Shown: in pieces, positions 7,079 through 15,517 of the stretch
Numbering within the stretch: the stretch's first letter is position 1
How the letters are laid out: each line of letters opens with the position of its first letter
Assembly (NCBI GenBank): GCA_003240755.1
Contig: QFNF01000011.1
Coordinates: forward strand, 54,485-118,484
Reading direction: 5' to 3'
DNA length: 64,000 nucleotides
From: Sphingomonas hengshuiensis
Lineage (GTDB): Bacteria > Pseudomonadota > Alphaproteobacteria > Sphingomonadales > Sphingomonadaceae
Made by a program: the position numbers and the translations under genes
The notes under the pieces: generated by a model
Seen by the model: only the letters and a program-made list of their open reading frames with translations
What the model was told of the DNA's origin: nothing
The model's database searches: none

Positions 7079-9589
7079 ATGACGATCGAACCCGGGCCAT
7101 GGGCCAAGCTGATCCGTGACAGCGAGAAGCGGGCGATCGCCGCGCTGCCGCTCATCGACCATATCCTCGACGTGGGGGCGGCGGGCGAAGCGGTGTTGCG
7201 CGCGTGGCTGGCCCCGCTGGAGGCCGCGGCGGGGCGGGCGCTGACCCCGCAGGACGTCGCGCGGCTGGTGGTGCTCATCGCGCTGCACGATCTGGGGAAG
7301 GCCAATCGCGGGTTTCAGGCGCGGATCGACCCGAAGCGCGAGCCGGTCGGGCATACCGGGGTGGTCGCGGCGCTGCTGACCCAGTCGACGCTGCGCCGGA
7401 CCCCGGCGGCGGTGGCGATCCACGCGATGCTGGACGATTGGGGCGCGGCCGAGCATTTCGCGGGCGTGATGGCGCATCACGGCCGGCCGCTGACCGAGTT
7501 CACCGCGGAGGCGACGTCGAACGACTGGATGAAGCATACGCAGCATTGGGTGGCGAAGGCCGATGGCGATCCCGCCGCTGCCGTCCTGCCGGTGCTGGAT
7601 GCGGTTCGTGAACGCTGGCCGCTGGCATGGGAGGCCGGGCCGGTGCTGCCCGATGCGCCGCGCTTCGTCGCGCTGTTCGCCGGGCTGGTGACGCTGGCCG
7701 ACTGGCTGGGGTCGGACGAACGGCGCTTTCCGGTCGATGGCCCCTACGGCGCGGCGCGCGATGCGTTGCGCGCGGAACAGGTCGCGGCGGCGGCGCGGGC
7801 GCGCGGGTTCCTGCCGCTCGATACCCCGCCCGGCGATTTCACTTCGGCGCTGGGGTTCGATCCGTTCGCGTTCCAGACCGATGCGGCGCGCGGCGACCTT
7901 GGCCCGGTCGCACTGATCGAGGCGGAGACGGGGTCGGGCAAGACCGAGGCAGCGCTGTGGCGGTGGCTGGAACTGCGGCGGCGGGGCGCGGTCGACGGGC
8001 TGTTCTTCGCGCTGCCGACGCGGTCGGCGGCGGTGCAGTTGCACCGGCGGGTGAACGACATGCTGGCGCGCGTCTGGGGGCCGGGAACGATCGAGGCGGT
8101 GCTGGCGGTGCCGGGCTATCTGCAGGCGGGCGACGCGAAGGGACAGGCGCTGCCGGGCTATGCCGTGCGCTGGGACGATGGCGCGGCGGGCGACGAACGC
8201 TGGGCGGCGGAGCGGGCCAACCGCTTCCTCGCCGCGCGGGTCGCGGTGGGGACGATCGACCAGGCGCTGCTGGGCGTGCTGCCGGTCAAGCACGCGCTGT
8301 TCCGCGCCAGCGTCCTGACCCGCAGCCTGCTGGTCGTCGACGAGGTGCATGCGTCGGATGCCTATATGACCGGGCTGCTCGAACGGCTGCTCGACCATCA
8401 TGTCGCGGCGGGCGGCAGGGCGTTGCTGCTGTCGGCGACGCTGGGGGCGGCGGCGCGGGCGCGGTTGCTGCACCAGCCGGTGCCGTCGCTGGCGGACGCG
8501 GCGGGCGTGCCCTATCCCGCATTGTCCGGCCGGGACGCCGCGCCGGTCGCGGCGGAGGGAAGGCGCGAGGGCAAGCCGGTGCGGATCGAGGTCGCGCCGA
8601 TCATCGACGATGCGGAGGCGATCGCCGCGCGCGCGGTCGAGGCGGCACGCGCGGGCGCGGCGGTGCTGGTGGTGCGCAACAGTGTGCGCGGCGCGATCGC
8701 GGTGGCGCAGGCGGTCGCGGCGCAGGCCGACGACGTGGCGTTCAAGGTGGAGCGCGTGGCGACGCTGCACCATGGCCGGTTCGCACCGGTGGATCGCAAG
8801 CGGCTGGACGAGGCGGTGACGACGGCGTTCGGGAAGGGGCGGGGGGCGGGCGGACGCGTGCTTGTCGGCACGCAGACGCTGGAACAGTCGCTCGACATCG
8901 ATGCCGATCTGCTCATCACCGATCTGGCGCCGATCGACGTGCTGCTGCAACGCATCGGCCGCCTCCACCGCCACGCCCGCGCCGACCGCGGCGATTTCGC
9001 ACAGGCGCGCGCGATCGTGCTGCGTCCGGCGGAGCGCGATCTGGCGGCGTTGCTGGGGCGGAAGGCGGCGTTCCACGGGCTGGGGGGCGGAACCGACCGG
9101 AGCCCCTATCCCGACCTGATCCAGTTGGAGGCGACGCTGCAACAGATCGAGGCGACGCCCGACATCGCCATCCCGCGCGACAATCGCCGGCTGGTCGAGG
9201 ACGCGCTGCACCCGCAGGCACTGGCGGCGGTCGCGGCGGCGGGAAGCGCGGCCTGGGCCGGCCATGACAGCGCGTTGGGCGGCGGGGCGACCGTGAAGTT
9301 GCAGACCGCCAGGCAGGTCGCGCTGGATTTCACCATGCGCTTCACCGACATGCCCCCCCCCGCCCCCGACGAACAGGTTGCGACGCGGCTGGGTGCGCGC
9401 GACCTGCTGATCGACCTGCCGCAGCCGCTGTCCGGGCCGTTTGGCGATCCGGTCGGGCGCATCGCCATTCCCGGCTGGATGGTGGCGGGCGGCGGCGGAC
9501 GGGACGAGGTCGAGACGGTCGATGCGCGGCACTTCCGCCTGGGCGACCGGCGGTTCCGCTATGACCAATGGGGGCTGGAGCCGGCATAG
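7079..9589 (+). CDS. cas3: Orphan Cas3-like HD nuclease/helicase
   Basis: 836-residue protein with the layout of type I CRISPR effector nuclease-helicase Cas3. The N-terminal HD domain shows H28, the HD-K core H70-D71-x2-K74, H92, H133-H134 and D208 (in ADWLGSD), so the metal site looks intact. The superfamily 2 helicase part has Walker A ETGSGKT (283-289), DEVH (421-424), a SAT motif, and motifs V/VI with QRIGRLHRH. The region around VGTIDQALLGVLPVKH resembles type I-E Cas3, and the length is near the usual 850-900. No cas5/6/7/8/11, cas1/2 or CRISPR array lies in the 64 kb; the next gene is a permease. I start it at ATG 7079; GTG 7031 extends it by 16 residues but its GGAG is directly adjacent, with no spacing. 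A run of nine C at 9353-9361 lies in the C-terminal coding part. Biochemical role without Cascade is unknown. Confidence 0.85.
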   Translation: MTIEPGPWAKLIRDSEKRAIAALPLIDHILDVGAAGEAVLRAWLAPLEAAAGRALTPQDVARLVVLIALHDLGKANRGFQARIDPKREPVGHTGVVAALLTQSTLRRTPAAVAIHAMLDDWGAAEHFAGVMAHHGRPLTEFTAEATSNDWMKHTQHWVAKADGDPAAAVLPVLDAVRERWPLAWEAGPVLPDAPRFVALFAGLVTLADWLGSDERRFPVDGPYGAARDALRAEQVAAAARARGFLPLDTPPGDFTSALGFDPFAFQTDAARGDLGPVALIEAETGSGKTEAALWRWLELRRRGAVDGLFFALPTRSAAVQLHRRVNDMLARVWGPGTIEAVLAVPGYLQAGDAKGQALPGYAVRWDDGAAGDERWAAERANRFLAARVAVGTIDQALLGVLPVKHALFRASVLTRSLLVVDEVHASDAYMTGLLERLLDHHVAAGGRALLLSATLGAAARARLLHQPVPSLADAAGVPYPALSGRDAAPVAAEGRREGKPVRIEVAPIIDDAEAIAARAVEAARAGAAVLVVRNSVRGAIAVAQAVAAQADDVAFKVERVATLHHGRFAPVDRKRLDEAVTTAFGKGRGAGGRVLVGTQTLEQSLDIDADLLITDLAPIDVLLQRIGRLHRHARADRGDFAQARAIVLRPAERDLAALLGRKAAFHGLGGGTDRSPYPDLIQLEATLQQIEATPDIAIPRDNRRLVEDALHPQALAAVAAAGSAAWAGHDSALGGGATVKLQTARQVALDFTMRFTDMPPPAPDEQVATRLGARDLLIDLPQPLSGPFGDPVGRIAIPGWMVAGGGGRDEVETVDARHFRLGDRRFRYDQWGLEPA

Positions 9590-9711
9590 GGCCGGTCCTG
9601 CCGCCGCCTTCCGCCCACCAGACGGCGACACAGGCCATAACCGCCGGCCATGGCCCGGTTGACTTCCCCCCCCGGATCGCCGGAGGTTCGCGCTTTGCCG
9701 ATGGAGCCGCC

Positions 9712-11208
9712 ATGACCGCATCCGCCGCCGCCGCGGTCCCGCCCGTTCCCGCACCGCATCCCGGCCGCGACGCGATGCTGGTCTATGGCCTGCTCGGCTT
9801 TGCCGCCGGGCTGCCCTTCTACATGTTCTCGACCGTGCTGGTGCTGCGCTTGCAGGCGCATGGCGTGGCGCTGACCGTGCTCGGCTTCTTTGCGTGGGTG
9901 CAGTTGCTGCCGACGCTGAAGTTCGTCTGGGCACCGCTGCTCGACCGGTATGACGTGCCGGGGTTCAGCCGCTTCTGGGGCAAGCGGCGCGGGTGGATCA
10001 TGCTGGCGCAGCTCGGCATCGTCACCGCGATGGTGGCGATGGCATGGACGTCGGACGACGCATCGCTGCCGCTGACCGCGCTGTTCGCGGTGCTGCTCGC
10101 CTTCTGGACCACCACGCTGGAGGTCGCCGCCGATGCGTGGCGGATCGAGCTGTTCCCGACGCAGGACCAGCAGGGGCCGATCGTCGCCGCCAACCTGTGG
10201 GGATATCGCACCGCGATGGTGGCGGCGGGCAGCGGCGCGCTGTTGCTGGCCGACACCGGCGGCTGGGCAGTCGCCTATCTGCTGATCGCTGTCGCCGCGT
10301 TCCTGCCGTTCCCGATCCTGGTCGCGATGAAACCGGAAGGGGGTGCCGGCGGCGGGCGGATGGTGGCGCTGGCGGCCGGGGTCGCCGGCGGGGCGGTGAT
10401 CCTCGCCATCGCCTGTGCGGTCACGGCGATCGTCGGCTATGCGTTGCTGTCGATCGCGGCGGGGATCGGGATCGACGCCGGGAGCAACGTCACGCCATGG
10501 GTGCTGGGGCTGTGCATGGTGCCGTTCCTGGCGATGGCGGCGGCGCTGCCGTGGATCCGCAGGGCGCCGCCGACCGCGCCCATTCGGACCTCGACCGCGA
10601 TCGGGCCCTATGTCGATTTCTTCTGGCGCTATGGCTATGGCGCGATCCTGTTGATGGTGTTCGTGTCGCTGTACCGGATGGGCGACGTGCTGGCGCTGAA
10701 CCTGTCCAAGCCGATGATAAAGGAACTGGGCTATTCGCTCAGCCAGATCGGGCGGGCCGACGGGGTGGTGGCGCTGGCCGCCAGCATGGTCGGCGTCGGG
10801 CTGGGCGGGTGGATGGTCACGCGGCGGCCGATGGCATGGGCGCTGGCGGTCGGCGCGGTGGTCGCAGGGATCGGCAATTTCGGCTTCGTCTGGCTGGCGC
10901 ACCGGCAGGTGAACGAGGCGATGCTGTATGTCGCCACCGGGCTGGACCAGTTCGGCAACGGCTTTGCCGGCGCGGTGTTCGTCGTCTATCTCTCGCTGCT
11001 GGTGAACCCGCGCTATCCGGGCGCGCAATATGCGTTCCTGACCGGCTTTGCGTTCCTGTTGCCGCGGATGCTGGCCGGGGCGGGGGGATCGATGGTCGGG
11101 GTGATCGGCTATGACGGGTTCTTCCTGCTGTCGGGCGCGGTCAGCCTGGCGGCGATCCCGCTGCTGCCGGCGCTGTCCAGAATCCGCGCGCGGGAGGAGG
11201 ACGCATGA
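9712..11208 (+). CDS. ampG: AmpG-like muropeptide MFS permease
   Basis: Inner-membrane major facilitator of 498 residues with about 12-14 hydrophobic segments. It resembles AmpG, which imports anhydro-muropeptides released during cell-wall turnover. Family features are the N-terminal GFAAGLPFYMF segment, K-x2-WAPLLDR followed by P and an RRGW loop, and a TTLEVAADAWRIE segment matching the AmpG D-A-W signature. Start ATG 9712 has GGAG six bases upstream; the longer frame from 9568 would begin inside the end of the Cas3-like gene. The stop overlaps the start of the next gene (ATGA), so the two are probably coupled. An eight-C run precedes it in the 122-base gap. Substrate is inferred from family; another MFS sugar or peptide porter is possible. 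Confidence 0.75.
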   Translation: MTASAAAAVPPVPAPHPGRDAMLVYGLLGFAAGLPFYMFSTVLVLRLQAHGVALTVLGFFAWVQLLPTLKFVWAPLLDRYDVPGFSRFWGKRRGWIMLAQLGIVTAMVAMAWTSDDASLPLTALFAVLLAFWTTTLEVAADAWRIELFPTQDQQGPIVAANLWGYRTAMVAAGSGALLLADTGGWAVAYLLIAVAAFLPFPILVAMKPEGGAGGGRMVALAAGVAGGAVILAIACAVTAIVGYALLSIAAGIGIDAGSNVTPWVLGLCMVPFLAMAAALPWIRRAPPTAPIRTSTAIGPYVDFFWRYGYGAILLMVFVSLYRMGDVLALNLSKPMIKELGYSLSQIGRADGVVALAASMVGVGLGGWMVTRRPMAWALAVGAVVAGIGNFGFVWLAHRQVNEAMLYVATGLDQFGNGFAGAVFVVYLSLLVNPRYPGAQYAFLTGFAFLLPRMLAGAGGSMVGVIGYDGFFLLSGAVSLAAIPLLPALSRIRAREEDA

Positions 11209-12218
11209 TAGACGCCGCCTTTGCGCCGGCGGCGCGGTATGTCGCCGAGGGGCGGATACCGGGGGCGACGCTGGGGATCGTTACCGCCGATGGTGCGCGG
11301 CAGGTGCGGGTTGCCGGGCTGGCGCAGCGGGTGCCGATCGAGGAGCCGCTGACCCGCGCGCACTGGTTCGACCTGGCGTCGGTCAGCAAGGTGATCGCGA
11401 CGACCCGCTTCGTGCTGCAACTGGCCGACGAGGGACGGATCGACCTCGACCGGCCGCTGACCGATGCCATTCCCGACCTGCGGCAATATGACGTCGCCGG
11501 GGCGGCGGAGCGGCGGCTGACGTTTCGCGACTGCCTGGTCCACCGTACCTTCCTGCCCGCGGTCGAGCCGATCTATACCTATGGCGACGACCCGGCGCGG
11601 TTGCGGGCGTTCGTGCTGCAACGCGCATGGCGGCACGGACCGCCGGTCTATTCGGACATCAACTTCATCCTGCTGGGCATCGCGGTCGAACGGATCATCG
11701 GCGCGGGGCTCGACGCGTTGCCGCCGGGGCCGGGGCTGCGCTGGGGACCGCCGCCCGGCCCGGCCGTCGCGACCGAGCATTGCCAGTGGCGGGGGCGGGT
11801 GCTGGTCGGGGAGGTGCACGACGAGAACTGCTTCGCGATGGGCGGGCGTACCGGCCATGCCGGGCTGTTCGGGACGGTCGACGGCGTGCTGGACTTCGCG
11901 GCCGGGCTGCTCGACGGCAGCGGCGCGTCGGCGGCGATGCTGGAGGCGATCCGGACGCCGGTCGAGGGGCATCGGACGGCAGGCTGGGAAATCCGCTTTC
12001 CCGGCTGGTCGGGGGGGCAGGCATGTTCGGCGGGCACGATCGGGCATACCGGCTTTACCGGCACCGGGCTGTGGGTCGATTTCGAGCGGGGGCTGGCGTG
12101 GACGCTGCTGACCAACCGGGTGCATCCGACGCGGCATGCCGACAGCGGCATCTTTGACCTGCGGCCGGCGACGGGGGATGCTGTGGTGGCGGGATTTGAT
12201 GTCAGATCAAGCGGTTAG
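11205..12218 (+). CDS. Serine hydrolase of the beta-lactamase/class C PBP family
   Basis: 337-residue serine hydrolase of the beta-lactamase-related superfamily. It has the SxxK motif as SVSK near residue 64, preceded by the usual W-F-D-L-A, and YSD, the second-motif equivalent of Y-x-N, before INFILLG. A glycine-rich HTGFTGTG near the C-terminus replaces the KTG box. No signal peptide is visible, so it may be cytoplasmic. It is translationally coupled to the AmpG-like permease, which suggests a role on imported muropeptides or D-amino-acid peptides (inference). It resembles the esterase/EstB and YfeW-type groups; hydrolysis of beta-lactams cannot be assumed. Confidence 0.75.
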   Translation: MIDAAFAPAARYVAEGRIPGATLGIVTADGARQVRVAGLAQRVPIEEPLTRAHWFDLASVSKVIATTRFVLQLADEGRIDLDRPLTDAIPDLRQYDVAGAAERRLTFRDCLVHRTFLPAVEPIYTYGDDPARLRAFVLQRAWRHGPPVYSDINFILLGIAVERIIGAGLDALPPGPGLRWGPPPGPAVATEHCQWRGRVLVGEVHDENCFAMGGRTGHAGLFGTVDGVLDFAAGLLDGSGASAAMLEAIRTPVEGHRTAGWEIRFPGWSGGQACSAGTIGHTGFTGTGLWVDFERGLAWTLLTNRVHPTRHADSGIFDLRPATGDAVVAGFDVRSSG

Positions 12219-12234
12219 CGGGAAAGGGCTGCGT

Positions 12235-12351
12235 CAAAGTTCACGAAGTTCACACTCGCCACGGTTTCGCGTGATGTTTCGGGCGGGACGGGTTGCGGCG
12301 GTGTGAAACAGCCCCGGCCGGATAGCGGGATGGCGGTTTGTAGGAAAGCGC
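12235..12351. repeat. Dispersed intergenic repeat, copy 1
   Basis: Begins with CAAAGTTCACGAAGTTCACA and ends with TGTAGGAAAGCGC. The same borders recur at 40696-40834 with one mismatch in the first 24 bases. The interior is divergent, and in this copy TTCACAC can pair with GTGTGAA at 12301-12307. Both copies lie between convergent gene ends. It is probably a small non-autonomous or REP-like element typical of the genome rather than a gene. Confidence 0.7.
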
Positions 12352-12402
12352 AGGCCGGACGCTTCCGCGGCGAGGCGCGGGGGTACATGCGTGCGGTTAT
12401 CC

Positions 12403-13287
12403 TTACGGCGCCTCGATCACCTCGCGCAGGACGCCCAGAAACTCGCTGGCGAGTGCGCTGGGCGGACGGTCGAGCAGGTGCATGGCGTGGACGTCGAAGG
12501 TCAGCGACGGCTTGAGCGGTCGCATCGACAGCCCTTCGGCCAGCGAGGCTTCGGCGGTGAAATTGTCGACCACGCTGAGCCCGACGCCGGCACGGACCAG
12601 GGCGGCGGCGATGTAGAAGGTGCGCGCCGACGCAACCTCGTCCAGTTCCAGCCCCAGCCGTTCCAGCTCCTGCGCGAACAACTGGCCGATCGGCCCGCTG
12701 GCGGCGAGCGTGATGAACGGCCGCCCGACCAGTTGCGGCAGTTCGATGCGCGGCGCGGCATCCGGCAGGTCGGCTTCGCGGTACAGCACGACCAGTTCGC
12801 CCTCGCCGAGCCACACCTTGCCCAGCGGGGCGCCGCGCGGCACTTCGGCGGCGATGGCGATATCGGTCTCCCGCTCGTACAGCTTGCGCAGCAGGTCGTC
12901 GTGATGGACCGTCTGCAGGTCGAAGCGCACGTCCGGGCGGCGCGCCATGAACCGGGCCGCCGCGGTCGGCAGCGCACCGAGCGCGAGGCTGGGCAGCGCG
13001 GATATCCGCAGCGTCGCCCCGCCGCCGCTGCGCAGGTTGCGCCCCGCCTCGCGCAGCGCGCGCACCCGTTCCTGAATGTCGGCCACGTCGCCGAACAGGG
13101 CATGGGCATCCTCGGTCGGCACGAGGCGGCTGTTGGTGCGCTGGAACAGTTCGAAGCCGAGCAGCGTCTCGGCATGGCGCAGCGTCTTGGACACCGAGGG
13201 TTGCGAGATGTTGAGCGCACGGGCGGCGGCGCTGACCGATCCGTTGACATAGACGGCGTGGAAGATTTCGATATGGCGCAGGTTCAT
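12403..13287 (-). CDS. dgcR: LysR-type regulator, probable D-glutamate operon regulator
   Basis: 294-residue LysR-family transcription factor. The N-terminal winged helix-turn-helix reads G-S-V-S-A-A-A-R-A-L-N-I-S-Q-P-S-V-S-K at about residues 15-33, followed by a type 2 periplasmic-binding-protein-like effector domain. The start ATG at 13287 overlaps the symporter stop as ATGA, so this regulator is the last gene of a leftward dgcN-dgcA-symporter-regulator unit instead of the more common divergent LysR arrangement. A LysR regulator (DgcR) is described for D-glutamate catabolic dgcN-dgcA operons in marine proteobacteria, so this role is inferred from context; the effector would be D-glutamate or a related acyl amino acid. 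The stop TAA is at 12403. Confidence 0.85.
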   Translation of the reverse strand: MNLRHIEIFHAVYVNGSVSAAARALNISQPSVSKTLRHAETLLGFELFQRTNSRLVPTEDAHALFGDVADIQERVRALREAGRNLRSGGGATLRISALPSLALGALPTAAARFMARRPDVRFDLQTVHHDDLLRKLYERETDIAIAAEVPRGAPLGKVWLGEGELVVLYREADLPDAAPRIELPQLVGRPFITLAASGPIGQLFAQELERLGLELDEVASARTFYIAAALVRAGVGLSVVDNFTAEASLAEGLSMRPLKPSLTFDVHAMHLLDRPPSALASEFLGVLREVIEAP

Positions 13288-14525
13288 GTCGCCGTGGACC
13301 CGCGATAGCGCGCCTCGTCAAGCCCGTCCTCCGCCCGCGCCACCAGCGTCGCTACCGTCAGGTTGGCCGATGCCGACGGTACGGTGCGCGTCATGTCGAG
13401 CAGCCGGTCGAACGGCAGCACCAGTCCGACGACCAATGCGGTCTGTTCCGCGCCGACCCCGACCGCGCCCAGCATCGCCGCCAGCATGAACAGCGAGGCG
13501 GAGGGTACCGGCGCGGTCCCGAACGCGGCGAGCGCGCCGGTCAGCAGCATGACGCAGAGCATCCACGCATCGGGAACGATGCCCAGCGCCTGCAACGCGA
13601 ACTGCCCGAGCAGGCCGACATACATTGCCGTCCCGTCCTTGCCGATGCTGGCGCCCAGCGGCAACACGGTCGAGGCGATCGGGCGGGCGATGCCGAGATT
13701 GTCTTGGCTAACGCGCAGCGCGACCGGCAGGGTGGCGGAGGAGGATGCGGTCGAGAAGGCGACGACCAGCGCATCGGCGATCCCGCGAAAGAAGCGCACC
13801 ACCGGCAGCCGCGCGACGAAGCGCAGCAGCGCGGCATGGACCACCAGCATCTGCACCAGCGAGGCGAGGATGACGCACAGCGCCAGCCAGCCGACATTGA
13901 CGAACACCGCCATGCCGTTCCCGGCGACGGCGTTGGCGATCAGCGCGAGGACGCCGAACGGCGTCACCTCCATCACGATACGGACGAGGTGGAGCAGGAC
14001 GGCGGCAAGGCCCTGTAGCAGCGCCACGACCGGCTTGCCCGCTTCGCCCGACACGACGCTGGCGATGCCCAGCAGGACGGCGACGAAGATGATGGCGAGC
14101 ATGTCGCCCCTGGCCAGCGCGTCGACGATGTTGACCGGCACGATGCCGAGCAACTGGTCGGCGGGCGTCACCGCCGGTCCCAGCACGTGCGGCGCGACCC
14201 CGGCCAGCACGATGCCGTCGCCGGGTTGCAGCAGCAGGCCGAAGCCCATGCCGATCGACACCGCCAGCAGGGTGGTGAAGGCGAACAGCGCCACCGTCCG
14301 CCCGCCGATCCCGCCCAGCCGGCGCGGATCGCCCAGCGAGGCGATGCCGGCGGCGATGGTGATGAGCACCACCGGCACCACCAGCATCTTGATGAGCCGG
14401 ACGAACAGGTCGCCGACGATTTTGATCGCCGCCGCACCCGCCGGCCACAACAACCCGATCGCGATGCCGAGCAGCAGCGCCGCCACCACGCGCTTCCACA
14501 GGGGAATCGCGAACCAGCCGCGCAT
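13284..14525 (-). CDS. Dicarboxylate/amino acid:cation symporter (DAACS family)
   Basis: 413-residue sodium- or proton-coupled symporter of the GltP/GltT/DctA family, inner membrane. The N-terminus WKRVVAALLLGIAIGLLW and the segment FVRLIKMLVVPVV are family hallmarks. The serine-rich re-entrant loop appears as STASSSATLPVAL, and later segments carry LPLGASIGKDGTAMY and the transport-core NLTVATLVAR. The start ATG 14525 overlaps the epimerase stop as TGATG, and its own stop overlaps the LysR start, so the four genes are coupled. In this setting the substrate is most likely glutamate, perhaps D-glutamate (inference from neighbours). The open frame upstream to 14699 is out of register with any ribosome site and is ignored. 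Confidence 0.88.
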   Translation of the reverse strand: MRGWFAIPLWKRVVAALLLGIAIGLLWPAGAAAIKIVGDLFVRLIKMLVVPVVLITIAAGIASLGDPRRLGGIGGRTVALFAFTTLLAVSIGMGFGLLLQPGDGIVLAGVAPHVLGPAVTPADQLLGIVPVNIVDALARGDMLAIIFVAVLLGIASVVSGEAGKPVVALLQGLAAVLLHLVRIVMEVTPFGVLALIANAVAGNGMAVFVNVGWLALCVILASLVQMLVVHAALLRFVARLPVVRFFRGIADALVVAFSTASSSATLPVALRVSQDNLGIARPIASTVLPLGASIGKDGTAMYVGLLGQFALQALGIVPDAWMLCVMLLTGALAAFGTAPVPSASLFMLAAMLGAVGVGAEQTALVVGLVLPFDRLLDMTRTVPSASANLTVATLVARAEDGLDEARYRGSTAT

Positions 14526-15517
14526 CAGGCGGCGTCGCCCCAGAAACCGGGGGCGGGGGGCGACAACATGCCGTTCCGGTCGATCACGCCGCCGGGCCGG
14601 TCCTCGCCAAGCCATAACGGCCCGTCGAGATCGACGAACGCGGCCTCCGCCCCCAGCAGCATCGCGGGCGCGATCCCCAGCGACGAACACACCATGCACC
14701 CGATCATCAACCCGAACCCCTTCGCACGCGCCGCATTCGCCAGCGCCAGTGCTTCGGTCAAGCCGCCGGTCTTGTCGAGCTTGATGTTCACCACGTCGTA
14801 GCGTCCGGCGAGCGCGTCCAGGTCGGCGGCGGTGTGGAGCGATTCGTCGGCGCAGACCGGCACCGGGCCGTCGAACCCGGCCAGCGCGCCGTCCTCGCCG
14901 GCGGGCAGCGGCTGTTCGAGCAGGTCGATGCGCCAGCCGCTCAGATACGGCGCCAGCGCCGCCAGCGTTTCGATCGTCCAGCTTTCATTGGGATCGACGA
15001 TCAGGCGGGGGGCGGGCGCGGCGGCGCGGACGGCGGCGATCTGTGCGGCGGGGTCGGTGCGGTCGACCTTGATCTTGAGCAGCGGGACGTGCGCGACCTT
15101 TGCCGCCGCGCGGGCCATCGCATCGGGCGTGTCGAGGCCGATGGTGATGGCGGACGGCAGCGCGACCGGTCCGGCGATCCCGGCAAGTGCCGCCACGCTG
15201 GTCCCGGCCAGCCGCGCCTCCAGATCCCACAGCGCGCAATCGACCGCGTTGCGCGCGGCACCCGCCGGCAACAGCGCGGCAAGGTCGGCGCGGGTCGCCC
15301 CGGCGGCGATCCGTGGAGCGATCGCACGGATCGCGGCAAGCGTGTCGTCGATCGTCTCGCCATAGCGGGCATAGGGCACCGCTTCGCCGCGCCCGGCCGT
15401 CTCGCCCTGCCGGATCGTCACCGTGACGACGTCGGCCGCCGTCTTTACCCCGCGCGAAATGCGGAACGGGGTGCTCAGGCCGAAACGGTCATGCGCGGCG
15501 TCGAGATGTCGAAGCAT
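14525..15517 (-). CDS. dgcA: Enolase-superfamily epimerase: DgcA-type N-acetyl-D-glutamate racemase or L-Ala-D/L-Glu epimerase
   Basis: 330-residue enolase-superfamily enzyme of the muconate-lactonising subgroup. Visible are the capping-domain start TPFRISRG (16-23), catalytic KIK (148-150), metal ligands D175, E201 (in EQPL) and D224 (in CADES), and the second catalytic lysine K246 in NIKLDKTGG. The family includes the L-Ala-D/L-Glu epimerase of murein recycling (YcjG) and DgcA, which epimerises N-acetyl-D-glutamate to the L form. The DgcN-type neighbour overlapping by 43 bases favours DgcA; the nearby AmpG keeps the dipeptide epimerase role open. Start ATG 15517 gives the usual length of residues before the TPFRISRG motif. 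Confidence 0.82.
   Translation of the reverse strand: MLRHLDAAHDRFGLSTPFRISRGVKTAADVVTVTIRQGETAGRGEAVPYARYGETIDDTLAAIRAIAPRIAAGATRADLAALLPAGAARNAVDCALWDLEARLAGTSVAALAGIAGPVALPSAITIGLDTPDAMARAAAKVAHVPLLKIKVDRTDPAAQIAAVRAAAPAPRLIVDPNESWTIETLAALAPYLSGWRIDLLEQPLPAGEDGALAGFDGPVPVCADESLHTAADLDALAGRYDVVNIKLDKTGGLTEALALANAARAKGFGLMIGCMVCSSLGIAPAMLLGAEAAFVDLDGPLWLGEDRPGGVIDRNGMLSPPAPGFWGDAA

Noticed and set aside
9666..9673. Run of eight C before ampG as a phase-variable promoter
   Set aside because: It is not placed between recognisable promoter boxes; only the coding C-run at 9353 is reported.
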